A DNA stretch of 35,169 nucleotides from Clostridia bacterium (lineage in GTDB: Bacteria > Bacillota > Clostridia > Oscillospirales > CAG-272). The position numbers and the translations under genes are program-made. Location of the stretch: the NCBI GenBank assembly GCA_017403155.1, contig JAFQOP010000021.1:1-35169 (forward strand). Reading direction: 5' to 3'. The notes below the pieces were generated by a model, which did not search any database, had not been told where the DNA came from, and saw only the letters and a list, made by a program, of their open reading frames with translations. How positions within the stretch are numbered: the first letter of the stretch is position 1; every line of letters starts with the position of its first letter. This document shows, piece by piece, positions 14,431 through 23,800 of this stretch.

Positions 14431-15180
14431 ATGGAGCTATTTAACGGCGAGAGGCTCGACTACGTGAACGACCGCCTCTCACTCATACAAAAAACAGACG
14501 GGCTGACCTTCGGCACCGATGCGCTCCTGCTTGCAGGATACGTGGCAGGAAAGCACAAGAGGGGCATGGAGATAGGCGGCGGAAGCGGCATTATCTCACT
14601 GCTGCTACTGACGCGCGAGAAGGTCGGGCAGATTCTTGCCTGCGAGGTGCAGGAGGAATACTGCCGTCTTATAGAGCGAAATGCTGTGCTTAACAGTCTG
14701 GCAGACAGACTCGAGGCGCGTCACACCGACGTCAGAGAGCTAAGTTGCGGTGAGGAGTTTGATATAGTATTCTCAAATCCACCCTATATGAAGGCAACCT
14801 CTGGCGCGCTTAACAAAAACGATGCGAAAACGGTGGCAAGGCACGAAATACACGGAGATATCGGCGAGCTTATCCGCGCGGGTGCCAGGGCTCTGCGCTA
14901 CGGAGGCGCGATGTACGTGGTGTGGCGACCCGACAGGCTCACGGAGCTTATCTATGCCATGCACGACTCGGGAATCGAGGCAAAGAGGATGACCTTTGTC
15001 CACGCGGATGAAAAAAGCGAGCCCTCGATGGTGCTGGTAGAGGGCAAAAAGGGCGCAAAGCCGACACTTAACGTGACACGCCCCCTAATCATATACAAGA
15101 ACTCGACGCATAACGAATACAGCGCCGATATGAATTACATACTGGAAAACGGCTCCTTCGGAGCAGAATATAAGCGCTGA
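14431..15180 (+). CDS. TrmN6-like tRNA/adenine N6-methyltransferase (YabB)
   Basis: A 249-residue SAM-dependent methyltransferase of the YfiC/TrmN6 (YabB) family, which methylates A37 of tRNA-Val in Escherichia coli. Visible: an N-terminal Q-K-T-D-G-L-T-F-G-T-D-A-L-L-L-A, the SAM site M-E-I-G-G-G-S-G-I-I, and the catalytic N-P-P-Y at residues 116-119. GGAG sits 6 nt before the ATG. It is followed after 18 bp by rsmI, as in Bacillus yabB-rsmI. No separate promoter is seen, so it may depend on read-through from upstream. Confidence 0.9.
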   Translation: MELFNGERLDYVNDRLSLIQKTDGLTFGTDALLLAGYVAGKHKRGMEIGGGSGIISLLLLTREKVGQILACEVQEEYCRLIERNAVLNSLADRLEARHTDVRELSCGEEFDIVFSNPPYMKATSGALNKNDAKTVARHEIHGDIGELIRAGARALRYGGAMYVVWRPDRLTELIYAMHDSGIEAKRMTFVHADEKSEPSMVLVEGKKGAKPTLNVTRPLIIYKNSTHNEYSADMNYILENGSFGAEYKR

Positions 15181-15198
15181 GGCGCAGGAGATTTGGTA

Positions 15199-16068
15199 AT
15201 GGAAGGCACGGAGAAGAACAAGGTTTTGCCGAGGACGCTATATCTTGTCGGTACACCTATCGGAAACCTCGCTGATATAAGCGAGAGGGCTAAAAAGGTG
15301 CTATCGGAGGTTGATTTTGTTGCAGCGGAGGACACGCGCAATTCGATGCGACTGCTCTCGGCTTACGGAATAAAAAAGGAGCTGGTCAGCTACTTTGAGC
15401 ACAACAAGCGTCAGAGCGGTGAAAGAATAGTTGCAAGGCTGCTCGGCGGAGAGAGCTGCGCACTTATCACCGACGCAGGTATGCCTGCCATAAGCGACCC
15501 GGGCGAGGATATAGTGCGGCTGTGTGCCGAGGCAGGAATATGCGTGTCGGTCATTCCGGGAGCATCTGCCGCGATATCCGCGCTCGCACTTTCTGCGCTC
15601 GCGACCTCCCGCTTTGCCTTTGAGGGCTTTCTCAGCGCAAACAAGGGCGAGAGAAGAAGGCGACTCGAGAAAATCAGAGGCGAGGAGCGCACCCTTATAT
15701 TCTACGAGGCGCCCCACAAGCTGAAGGCGACACTCACCGATATGTGCGAGATATTTGGCGCTGATAGAAAAATTTCTCTGTGTCGGGAGCTTACCAAGCT
15801 CAACGAGGAGGTAATACGCACAACCCTCGGAGGTGCCGCGCAGCTCTACGAAACGGGCGAGCCCAGAGGCGAGTACGTGCTGGTGCTGGAGGGTGCTGAG
15901 GAGGCAGGATGCCCCACCGCGTGTGACGAAAATCCCCTGCTCTCCCTTGACCCGAGGGAGCACGTGCAGCGATATATTGACGGCGGAATGTCGAAGATGG
16001 ACGCAATCAAGGCGGTTGCAAGGGAAAGAGGCGTGCCTAAATCGGAAATCTACAATTTAATGATATGA
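15199..16068 (+). CDS. rsmI: 16S rRNA 2'-O-methyltransferase RsmI (C1402)
   Basis: A 289-residue tetrapyrrole-methylase-fold enzyme that methylates the ribose of C1402 in 16S rRNA. The ATG at 15199 is used because GGAG lies 8 nt before it; an upstream in-frame TTG is too close to the site. Motifs: L-V-G-T-P-I-G-N-L (16-24), A-E-D-T-R (43-47), Y-F-E-H-N-K, I-T-D-A-G-M-P-A-I-S-D-P-G, and G-E-Y-V-L-V-L-E-G. The C-terminal helical part is of usual length. It is the last gene of the holB cluster and is followed by a strong terminator. Confidence 0.96.
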   Translation: MEGTEKNKVLPRTLYLVGTPIGNLADISERAKKVLSEVDFVAAEDTRNSMRLLSAYGIKKELVSYFEHNKRQSGERIVARLLGGESCALITDAGMPAISDPGEDIVRLCAEAGICVSVIPGASAAISALALSALATSRFAFEGFLSANKGERRRRLEKIRGEERTLIFYEAPHKLKATLTDMCEIFGADRKISLCRELTKLNEEVIRTTLGGAAQLYETGEPRGEYVLVLEGAEEAGCPTACDENPLLSLDPREHVQRYIDGGMSKMDAIKAVARERGVPKSEIYNLMI

Positions 16069-16074
16069 GGAATG

Positions 16075-16101
16075 AAAAAAGCGGACCAAGGTCCGCTTTT
16101 T
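16075..16101 (+). terminator. Bidirectional terminator between rsmI and the deacetylase gene
   Basis: A perfect 7-bp stem GCGGACC / GGTCCGC with loop AA, flanked by A6 and T5, serves both converging genes. Confidence 0.88.
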
Positions 16102-16102
16102 C

Positions 16103-17011
16103 TTATATTTTGACGCTTTTGCCTGCAGGAATTTCCAGCCGCCTTCCGTCAGCAATAGCATAGACGGCGACGGAGGTTGGGTTGGTTATCTCGGTGTCGG
16201 TAACGGTTAGTGCCTTTGTCGCGTCCTCATAGGCAAAAATCTCACCGACGGTGGCATAGTAATAATCACCCGGGCGGTTGCCGTACTCACGCGCAAACTG
16301 CTCGAGCACGTGCCACACGCCTGCGCGCTCGAAGTCGATGGCGTGGACGCCTACCGCAAGGAAGGTGAGGGAGTCAGACTCAAGGGAGGCAAACTCAGCC
16401 GCCCTCTCGAGAAGATTCGCGTGAGTTGCGTTGTAGCACCACGCCTGTCGGTCCTCGGGGAGGTTAAAGTCGGCAAGCCCCGTCCTTCTAACCGAGGTGT
16501 AATTTGCCGCGAGGTGAGCTTTTACCTTCTCGTCCTGCTGCTCGTGATAGGGCCAGACGAAGGCGGTAATGCTACCCTTGCCGAATATCTCCTCAAGCTC
16601 GCTCTTACATTCATCAACCAGACGGATATAGGTGTCGGGAGTGGCAATACAGCCCCAATATGAGGTATAAAACTTGTAGTAGAGTCCTTCAATGTCCGAG
16701 CTGTACAGCTTTGTTCTGTCAGCACTTGCCATATCAAAGGGCTCGTCGGTATACTCGTAGGTATCGGTGGGGAGAATTACCTTTGGATGTCTTTTGCAGT
16801 GATTGGTAACCTCAAAGCCACGATAAAACTCGCGGTATTCCTCGGGGGTCATTCCGCTGAGGCGCTCGGCACCGTTGAGGTTAAAGGAGCCCTTTATGCC
16901 TGCAGGCTTTACAATATCGATGAACTTCTTGTCCATAGGGATATTACCGTCATCGATAGTGAAGGTTATCGCCTTTGTTGTAAAGCCGGGATAGGTGAAT
17001 TTTACTTCCAT
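16103..17011 (-). CDS. Polysaccharide deacetylase-like protein
   Basis: A 302-residue NodB-fold protein. Motif 1 is T-F-T-I-D-D-G-N with the two Asp. Motif 2 is N-H-C-K-R-H-P, keeping the H-X3-H metal pair. A later F-V-W-P-Y corresponds to the R/F-x-P-Y-like motif 3. There is no signal peptide, so unlike most peptidoglycan deacetylases it is predicted cytoplasmic. Its ATG overlaps the cysE stop by one base and uses a GGAGG inside the end of cysE, so translation is coupled. The substrate is unknown; a small N-acetylated sugar is possible. The C-terminal about 40 residues form a separate beta-rich tail. Confidence 0.82.
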   Translation of the reverse strand: MEVKFTYPGFTTKAITFTIDDGNIPMDKKFIDIVKPAGIKGSFNLNGAERLSGMTPEEYREFYRGFEVTNHCKRHPKVILPTDTYEYTDEPFDMASADRTKLYSSDIEGLYYKFYTSYWGCIATPDTYIRLVDECKSELEEIFGKGSITAFVWPYHEQQDEKVKAHLAANYTSVRRTGLADFNLPEDRQAWCYNATHANLLERAAEFASLESDSLTFLAVGVHAIDFERAGVWHVLEQFAREYGNRPGDYYYATVGEIFAYEDATKALTVTDTEITNPTSVAVYAIADGRRLEIPAGKSVKI

Positions 17012-17874
17012 TATTTGTTTCCTCCGTTATATACGACAGTCTCGCCCGGGGCGACAGAGCGCGTGAGCCAAACGTTTCCGCCAATGATGGCGCCGTCGCC
17101 GATTTTGGTGGTTCCTCCAAGGATGGTGGCACCTGCGTAAATGATACAGCCGTTGCCGATGTCAGGGTGGCGCTTTGTTCCCTTCACGGGGTTGCCATTC
17201 TCATCAAGCTCAAAGCTCTTTGCACCAAGGGTTACACCCTGATATATTTTTACGTGGTCACCGATGGTGGTTGTCTCGCCTATTACAATACCCGTGCCGT
17301 GGTCGATGAAGAAATACTCTCCTATCGTGGCGCCCGCGTGGATATCTATGCCCGTCTTCTCATGGGCAAACTCGGTCATAACGCGCGCGATATATGGGAT
17401 TCCCTTCTTGTAAAAGCGGTTTGCTATGCGGTAAATGGATATTGCATAAAAGCCCGGGTATGCGAGAATTATCTCCTCAGCAGAGCGCGCCGCAGGGTCA
17501 CCCTCGTAGAGCGCCTGTATATCCTTTATCAGCATGCGCTTGATTTCGGGTAGCTCGGAGAGTATTTCATACGCAAGCTGTTCGGTATCTACGGGACCCT
17601 CGCCGGCAGAAAAGGCAAAGGCGGCACTGATCTGTGTTTTTAGGGATATAAAGGCATCGTCGATTATCTCGGCGCGCGTCCTGCCCTCGTTGGAGGAGAG
17701 GGAAAAATAGTCGGGAAACATAAGCTGCTGAAAGGTCTTTACAAGCCGCACTATTTCCTTTCGCGAGGGGATTATGACCGAGCGGTTGCGAAAATATCTG
17801 TACTCCCACTCTATGGTTGAATCAAGCTCGGAGAGAATCTCGCCGAGCCTCTCATTCTTATCCTTACTGTTCAT
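17011..17874 (-). CDS. cysE: Serine O-acetyltransferase
   Basis: A 287-residue enzyme that makes O-acetylserine for cysteine synthesis. The N-terminal half is helical, as in the SATase domain. The C-terminal half is a left-handed beta-helix of hexapeptide repeats with the active-site motifs T-G-I-D-I-H-A-G-A, F-I-D-H-G-T-G-I-V-I-G-E and G-V-T-L-G-A-K. These are followed by K-R-H-P-D-I-G-N-G and repeat turns ending in a glycine-rich tail. AAGGAG precedes the ATG. It is coupled to the deacetylase-like gene; no cysK is adjacent. Confidence 0.94.
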   Translation of the reverse strand: MNSKDKNERLGEILSELDSTIEWEYRYFRNRSVIIPSRKEIVRLVKTFQQLMFPDYFSLSSNEGRTRAEIIDDAFISLKTQISAAFAFSAGEGPVDTEQLAYEILSELPEIKRMLIKDIQALYEGDPAARSAEEIILAYPGFYAISIYRIANRFYKKGIPYIARVMTEFAHEKTGIDIHAGATIGEYFFIDHGTGIVIGETTTIGDHVKIYQGVTLGAKSFELDENGNPVKGTKRHPDIGNGCIIYAGATILGGTTKIGDGAIIGGNVWLTRSVAPGETVVYNGGNK

Positions 17875-17898
17875 TCGGAGCTCCTTGGTTTACTATTC

Positions 17899-17927
17899 AT
17901 TATATAATAATATAACATTGTTCTGAA
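17899..17927 (-). promoter_or_regulatory. Promoter of the cysE operon
   Basis: The minus strand reads TTCAGA (17922-17927), 17 nt, TATAAT (17899-17904). The -10 is perfect and the -35 is weak. Confidence 0.65.
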
Positions 17928-17948
17928 TTTGGACACTGAAAATACAAT

Positions 17949-17972
17949 AGCGGGGTGCATAAACACCCCGCT
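17949..17972 (-). terminator. Hairpin after the large secreted protein gene
   Basis: A perfect 9-bp GC stem AGCGGGGTG / CACCCCGCT with a 6-nt loop lies 17 bp after the stop at 17989. The T run after it on the minus strand is poor, so it is a terminator or an mRNA-stabilising end. Confidence 0.65.
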
Positions 17973-17988
17973 TTGATTTTAAACTGCT

Positions 17989-20436
17989 TTATGCAACGTT
18001 TATTGCGTTTTTCATTGCTGACTCGAGTGCTGCATTCATAGCGGCAACATCTGCCTCGAATGCTGCCTTTGCGGCATCGAGCGCTGCGATAGCCTCGGTT
18101 ACACCCTCGTAATCCTCAGAAGCACTCTCAACAACAGCGAGTGCGCTGTTGATAAGTGCCTTGCGCTCACCAAGAGTGGTAGCATCCTCAAGAGCCTCAA
18201 CGTAGCCTATAAGCGCTCTGCTGTTGCCCTCGAGAATATTTACCTCAGCCTCTGCTGCGGTAAGAGCGAGGTTAGCCTCCTTAACACCCTCGACACCGAG
18301 GTTGTTGCCTGCTGCCTTGAGAGCGTTTGCTGCTGCGATTGCGGTCTTCTTTGCTGCGAGGCCCTCTGCGGTTGCGATAGCCTCTACTGCACTGACGTAT
18401 GCAGCACTTGCCTGCTCGATAACGGCAACAGAGCCGCTGAGAGTCTGATAAAGTGCGTAGGACTCAACGATGCCTGCGTAATCACAGAGGTAATCATACT
18501 CATCCTGGAGAGCCTCATACTTAGCATCTACGTTTGCGAGAATTGCCTTGAGTGAGGGCAGATAGGATGCGTTGGACGCCTCTTCAACGATGGTGTTGAA
18601 TGCGTTGCACTTATCTCTGCGAACTTCGATTTCGGGAGCGAGTGCCTCATAGGAGAGAACCTTCTCGTTAAGAAGTGCGTGGGTGGTATAGTCAAGATCG
18701 GGGTTAATTCTGGTTACACCCTCAAGATCATACTGATTGTATCCGTCGTAAGCGATGAGATATGCTGCATATGCTGCAGCGAAGGATGCATCGGTAACAG
18801 TGGGAGCATCTGTCTCAAGAAGGGTAACCGCCTCGATGAAGACGTCCTTATCCTCCTCCATGCGCTCATACTTTGCCACGATGCCATCGAATACCGTCTC
18901 TGCCGCTGCAATGCCCTCATAATCAGCATCGCGCTTTGCATAGATATCCTTCAGACCTTCCTCGTAAATGGCAACGATGTAACCGTAGTTCTTGTTATCG
19001 ATCTCATACGCATCCATTACAGCGATGAAATCGTCCGAGTGCTTCTTTATCTCCGCAAGCGCTGCAACCTCGGTAGCATATACCTCTCTTGCAGCATTCA
19101 ATGCCTCGGCGGTGGCGGTATCAATACCGTCAAGTCCCTCGACGATCTCGGGAAGGAGACCGTTGTAGAAAATGAACTGATTCTCAAGATAATCAACTCT
19201 GCCGTAATAGTTGGCTGCTGTGCCAATTTCCTTTGCGCGCTCGATAATCTCGTACGCGTAGGTTTCGTTTATGTACTTATATGCGTTGGGAACGACTGCC
19301 TTGCTGGCGTCGCTGATGGCGGGAACCTGCTCGCCCTCGTGCTCAAAGCCGTTGTAAAGCTTATCCATAACCTGAGCGGCAAGGAACTTATCCTCTCTTG
19401 TAAGAGTGCCACCAAGGTAGAGCTGCTCGATGTCGAGAAGGGTGGTTTCGGTAATATCCTCTATCTGTGCGGGGAATCTGATGGTAGAGCCCTCATAGAT
19501 TTCGAAGTTGTCAACGAAGTAGCGCGCGTAGATGCCCGCACGGCAGGTGCCTGCACCGCATGCGCTGGCGGGGTCACCCGCAGCAAGGAGAGCTTCGTAG
19601 TTTTCAACGTTCTCGTTGTGAACCTGCTCTGCTGTCTTGGTTCCTACCTTCTTGCACTGGTAGTACTTGGTGTTGGAGAACTTAGTCTCATAGAGGAAGC
19701 CCCAGATACCTGTGGCACCGGGAATCTCATACTGTACTCTGTAGGTCTCTCCGTCGCGCTCGGCAATCTCGAAGTAGCAAACGTCGTCAGCAGCATTGAA
19801 GGATACGGTGATGGAATACCATACACCCGTCTGGGGAACGAAGTTCTCAAGCTCCTGGGTGGTGCTGCCGAAGCCCGTGGCGGTCCACTGACCGTACTCA
19901 ACGTTGTCGTTGGTGAAGCTGAGCTCAAGAAGGTTACCTGCGGAGGTCTTTACCTTGCCGTCAACTGCGTAGTAAACCTTTATCTGGAAACGGGAAAGGT
20001 TATCCTGGCAGCTCTCGTCGAAGCAGACGTCCATAGTAAGGAACACCTTATCGGTCCAAACCTCTTTGTTTGCATCCTTTATCTCGTAGCTGTCACCCTT
20101 GGAATAAGGAAGGGTGGACTGGAAAACGTGGTTGGTAGGATCTGCGGGATCCTCTACAATGATCTCCTCGATATCGCGGTAGTACGCGTTGTTACCCGTG
20201 TGATCCTTGTCGGGAGTGAGATAATCCGCTCCCATATCTCCGTCCTCGTAGTCGAGAGCGAGATAATCGTCACAAATGTAGTACTCAAGGATATCCTCAA
20301 TTCTGTTGATACCCTGTGCGTGGAAGGGGCTCTCAACCGTGTCTGATCCGTCGGTAGCAAAGGACGAGAAGATCACGCCGGTAGCGAGAAGCACCACAGC
20401 GAGCACCGCTACAAGAATTTTCTTTGTAAGTTTCAT
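17989..20436 (-). CDS. Large secreted protein: LamG-like N-terminal part plus long helical region
   Basis: An 815-residue protein starting at the ATG 6 nt after AAGGAG; the frame extends 10 codons further upstream without a site. Residues 1 to about 30 form a signal peptide (K-L-T-K-K, hydrophobic core, S-F-A-T). Residues about 35-330 are beta-rich with W-Y-S-I-T-V-S-F and C-Y-F-E-I, like a LamG/concanavalin fold. The rest is long Ala/Glu-rich helices, probably helical bundles resembling FIVAR-type spacers. No LPXTG, SLH or lipobox anchor is seen, so it may be released or held by other means. The strong promoter and even codon choice suggest high expression. The function is unknown; carbohydrate or surface binding is possible. 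Confidence 0.85.
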   Translation of the reverse strand: MKLTKKILVAVLAVVLLATGVIFSSFATDGSDTVESPFHAQGINRIEDILEYYICDDYLALDYEDGDMGADYLTPDKDHTGNNAYYRDIEEIIVEDPADPTNHVFQSTLPYSKGDSYEIKDANKEVWTDKVFLTMDVCFDESCQDNLSRFQIKVYYAVDGKVKTSAGNLLELSFTNDNVEYGQWTATGFGSTTQELENFVPQTGVWYSITVSFNAADDVCYFEIAERDGETYRVQYEIPGATGIWGFLYETKFSNTKYYQCKKVGTKTAEQVHNENVENYEALLAAGDPASACGAGTCRAGIYARYFVDNFEIYEGSTIRFPAQIEDITETTLLDIEQLYLGGTLTREDKFLAAQVMDKLYNGFEHEGEQVPAISDASKAVVPNAYKYINETYAYEIIERAKEIGTAANYYGRVDYLENQFIFYNGLLPEIVEGLDGIDTATAEALNAAREVYATEVAALAEIKKHSDDFIAVMDAYEIDNKNYGYIVAIYEEGLKDIYAKRDADYEGIAAAETVFDGIVAKYERMEEDKDVFIEAVTLLETDAPTVTDASFAAAYAAYLIAYDGYNQYDLEGVTRINPDLDYTTHALLNEKVLSYEALAPEIEVRRDKCNAFNTIVEEASNASYLPSLKAILANVDAKYEALQDEYDYLCDYAGIVESYALYQTLSGSVAVIEQASAAYVSAVEAIATAEGLAAKKTAIAAANALKAAGNNLGVEGVKEANLALTAAEAEVNILEGNSRALIGYVEALEDATTLGERKALINSALAVVESASEDYEGVTEAIAALDAAKAAFEADVAAMNAALESAMKNAINVA

Positions 20437-20486
20437 AAGATTCTCCTTACTTTTGCTTATGCGCATAAATTATTTTAGTTATAAGT

Positions 20487-20515
20487 ATTATAGCATTAGC
20501 CGCGCGAAAAATCAA
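20487..20515 (-). promoter_or_regulatory. Promoter of the large secreted protein gene
   Basis: The minus strand reads TTGATT (20510-20515), 17 nt, TATAAT (20487-20492). Confidence 0.8.
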
Positions 20516-20689
20516 TTCCTTAATTTATAAAAAATACAGGTGCATTTTTGTCATTTTTATACAAAGAAAAGGCCGTCGGGTTTTGCGTCCTCCGAACGGC
20601 GCGGCGACAAAGAGGAGTCACACAGCCGAATAAAGTCGCACGGGTGGGGGTGTCGGTGATATTTTTTGAATATTTTTGCCATAATTGTA

Positions 20690-20718
20690 TTGATTTTTGT
20701 CTTCGCGCGTGCTAAAAT
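20690..20718 (+). promoter_or_regulatory. Promoter of the helicase gene
   Basis: TTGATT (20690-20695), 17 nt, TAAAAT (20713-20718). This leaves a leader of about 107 nt before the ATG. Confidence 0.78.
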
Positions 20719-20751
20719 GGAATATAAAGTAAAAGGCGTGCACTCGCACAG

Positions 20752-20773
20752 GCGGCTCGCACACACGAGCCGC
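20752..20773 (+). promoter_or_regulatory. Stem-loop in the helicase 5' leader
   Basis: A perfect 8-bp GC stem GCGGCTCG / CGAGCCGC with loop CACACA is followed by a purine-rich stretch, not a T run. It is therefore not a terminator, and an RNA-stability or binding role is possible. Confidence 0.5.
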
Positions 20774-20832
20774 GAGAGCAGCAAAAAAAGAGACGACACG
20801 GAAAAATCACGGATGAAGGGAGGAAAACCTGA

Positions 20833-23800
20833 ATGGCAAAGGGCATTTACACCTATTACAAGGAAAGGCTCGTCGAGATCGGCGGAAGCAGCAGATGCAT
20901 ATATCTCAAAAGCATAGTCAGAAAAAATGCCTATGACCTCGGAAGAATATTCGAGGGACGTGAGGCAAAGGTTTCCGAATTCATCGACTTTCTGTGGACG
21001 GGCGGCAAGCATCCGCTTACACTCATCGGCGCAAAGGAAAAGCGAGAGATACTCGAGAATATCGATATAGAGAGCAGAATTGTGTCAGCGCAGGCGAAGA
21101 ATCCCTATGCCGCCGAGAGCGACAAGGTCGCACGCTCACCGAAAAGAGCAGACAAGGACAGGGCTATCGAGCTCGAGGTAAGCAAGCTCAAGGATCTGGT
21201 AAGGCAGACCGAGGAGATCGAGCGTGACACGGGCAGATACGAGCTGTTTGTCGGCTATCCCTTCGTATTCGGAGCAATAAACCAGGGCGGCAAGCGCCTC
21301 AAGATAAAGGCTCCCCTCCTTCTCTTCCCCGTCAAGGTAGATTTTGTCGACGACTCTACCGTCGAGCTCCGCTTCAACGAAAAGGAAAAGATACACATAA
21401 ACCCTGCGCTGGTATATGCATACGCGCAGTCGAAAAGGGTGAATATCGACTCGCTCGAGCTGGACTTCGACGATCTGTCGGCATTCCGCTCGGTGAAGGA
21501 CGTTACCGACTATCTTTTGAGCGCGGGCATCAGAATCGACGTGCTTCCAAGCAGAAACGTTTACGACTACTCACGCTTCAAGGAGCCCGACGACCGCTAT
21601 GAGCTGTCGGTAAGATACGCGGCGGTGCTCGCGCGCTTCCCTCTGTCAAACTCTATCTACAACGACTACACGGCACTTGAAAAAAAGAAGCTCACCAACA
21701 ATGCGATAAACGAGCTTTTGCGAAGCGGAAAGATAAAAAAGGCGAAGAAAGAGAGAGACTTCTCCCTTTTCAGACTGTTCAAACGGAAAAAGGACACCCC
21801 TGCTACCCTGCCGCCCTATACTGTAAAGCCACTCGACTTTGCACAGTCGGAGGTGGTGAGAAGGGTTGGAGAATGCGGAAATATGGTCATCTACGGACCT
21901 CCCGGCACGGGAAAATCGCAGACAATAGTCAACGTTATTACCGACGCGCTTTCCGCGGGTCGTAGGGTGCTCGTCGTTTCTCAGAAGAAGGCGGCGCTCG
22001 ACGTCGTTTACAACCGTCTCGGCACTCTTAACGACAGGTGTATGTATATCACCGACGAGGGCAAGGAAAAGCGCGCATTCTATGAGCGCGCACTCGCCGC
22101 GCACCTTAGCAGAATGGGTGCGCACACCGCAGAGGAGGGTTCCCTGCGTGCGGAGTATGCATCCCTCTCTGCAAGGCTGGACGAGGAGATAAAGAGCCTG
22201 GAGGCAATCAGCCACACCTTCTGCGACAAAAGGCCCTTCGGTCTGTCGCTCATAGAGATGTACTCCTCCTCAAATATCATCGCAAAGAATTCAATAGAAT
22301 ACGGTGTTTATCTCAAGCTGACGGAAAACAGCACCCTTATGTCCCTCGACTACAAGGAGCTGTCCGAGGCTCTGTTTGCCATCAAGGACGAGTCTCTTGA
22401 GAAAACCTATTATAACTACACCTCGGCAAGGGAAAAGAATCCCCTGCTTTCGATGACGCAAAGCGACGTGGATATCAGAACTGTATCCGAGGTAAGAGGC
22501 AAGCTCGAGGCAGTGCAGAAATCGAGAAGGACGCCCTTCGACTGCGCAAAATATCCCCTCTTCCCACTTGTTATGGCGCACTACAAGTCGCTCGGTGACG
22601 AGCGGGTGCTCGACTCAATAGTCAAGCTTGAGTGCAAGAAGCTCTACCCGAAGAAGCTCTTCATGGGTAAGGTGCGCCGCGAAATGCGCTCGCGCCTCAC
22701 CGAAACGCTTGCGGCAATTGACGAGTATGCAAAGGATTACGCATTCCTTCATCTTGTGTTTACCGACGAGGCATACGCGCTTATCCTCGACAATCTTCTG
22801 CGCGCAAACTCCTCCTACCTCAAGCAGGTATACGAGGCAATCGACGGCTACGTGGTGCACCGCGACACAGCGGCTCTGTTCGAGAGCTTCGCGGGGGCAA
22901 GACTGGAGCTGCTCTCATTTGCATACGGGGCAGCGAGAAGCTATGCACACTATACGGAGATAATCGACAGAATACTCCCGATAAGAATATACCACGAGCT
23001 GATTTACTTCGAGGAGGCGTGCAAGGAGGAGCTTTCCCGCACGGTGGATTATCTCGGTACACGAGGCAGGATACTACGCCTCAAGGAGGAGCTCGAGGCG
23101 CTCAGCACCCGAATCTGCGCGCTGGCAGGCACGCACGAATACACGGAATACTACGGCGAGAGGGATAACAACAAGGACTTCCTCTACCAGATATCGAAAA
23201 AGCAGAAGCTGTGGCCGATAAGAAAATGCACGGAGGTCTACGGCGACTATCTTATGCGTCTGTTCCCCTGCTGGCTGCTCTCTCCGGAAAACGTTTCCTC
23301 CATTCTACCGCTGGACAGAGGTATGTTTGATACGGTTATATTCGACGAGGCATCGCAGGTATTTATCGAAAGCACTATCCCCGCGATTTACCGAGGCAAG
23401 AGCATCGTAGTGGCAGGAGATTCAAAGCAGCTGCGTCCCTCCTCTACCTTTATGAAGAGGTACCTCGGCACGGATCCCGAGGCGGAGGAGGACCCTGCAA
23501 GACAGGCGGCACTGGAGGTGGAAAGCCTGCTCGACCTTGCGGTAGCGAGATACGAGAGCGCAAACCTCACCTACCATTACAGAAGCCGCCACAGCGAGCT
23601 TATCGATTTTTCGAACAGTGCCTTCTACTCGGGCAAGCTGCAGATAGCACCCAACACCTCGAAAAACCTCCATAACCGCCCCATAGAAAGAATAAAGGTG
23701 GACGGACGCTGGATAGAGCGCAGAAACGTCGAGGAGGCGGACAGGATAGTGGCACTGCTTTCCGAGCTCTTCCGCACGAGGAAGAACAACGAGAGCATCG

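Larger units (their letters stand above)
20437..20832. other. Divergent intergenic region
   Basis: About 396 bp between two divergent genes. It holds a promoter to the left (20487-20515), a promoter to the right (20690-20718), a GC-rich imperfect inverted repeat around 20570-20605, and a strong stem in the helicase leader (20752-20773). No convincing small gene or RNA was seen. Confidence 0.6.

Noticed and set aside
18679-20346. Long plus-strand frame of 555 codons antisense to the secreted protein gene
   Set aside because: It is a shadow of the biased codons of the large secreted protein. The minus-strand gene has promoter, ribosome binding site and signal peptide.
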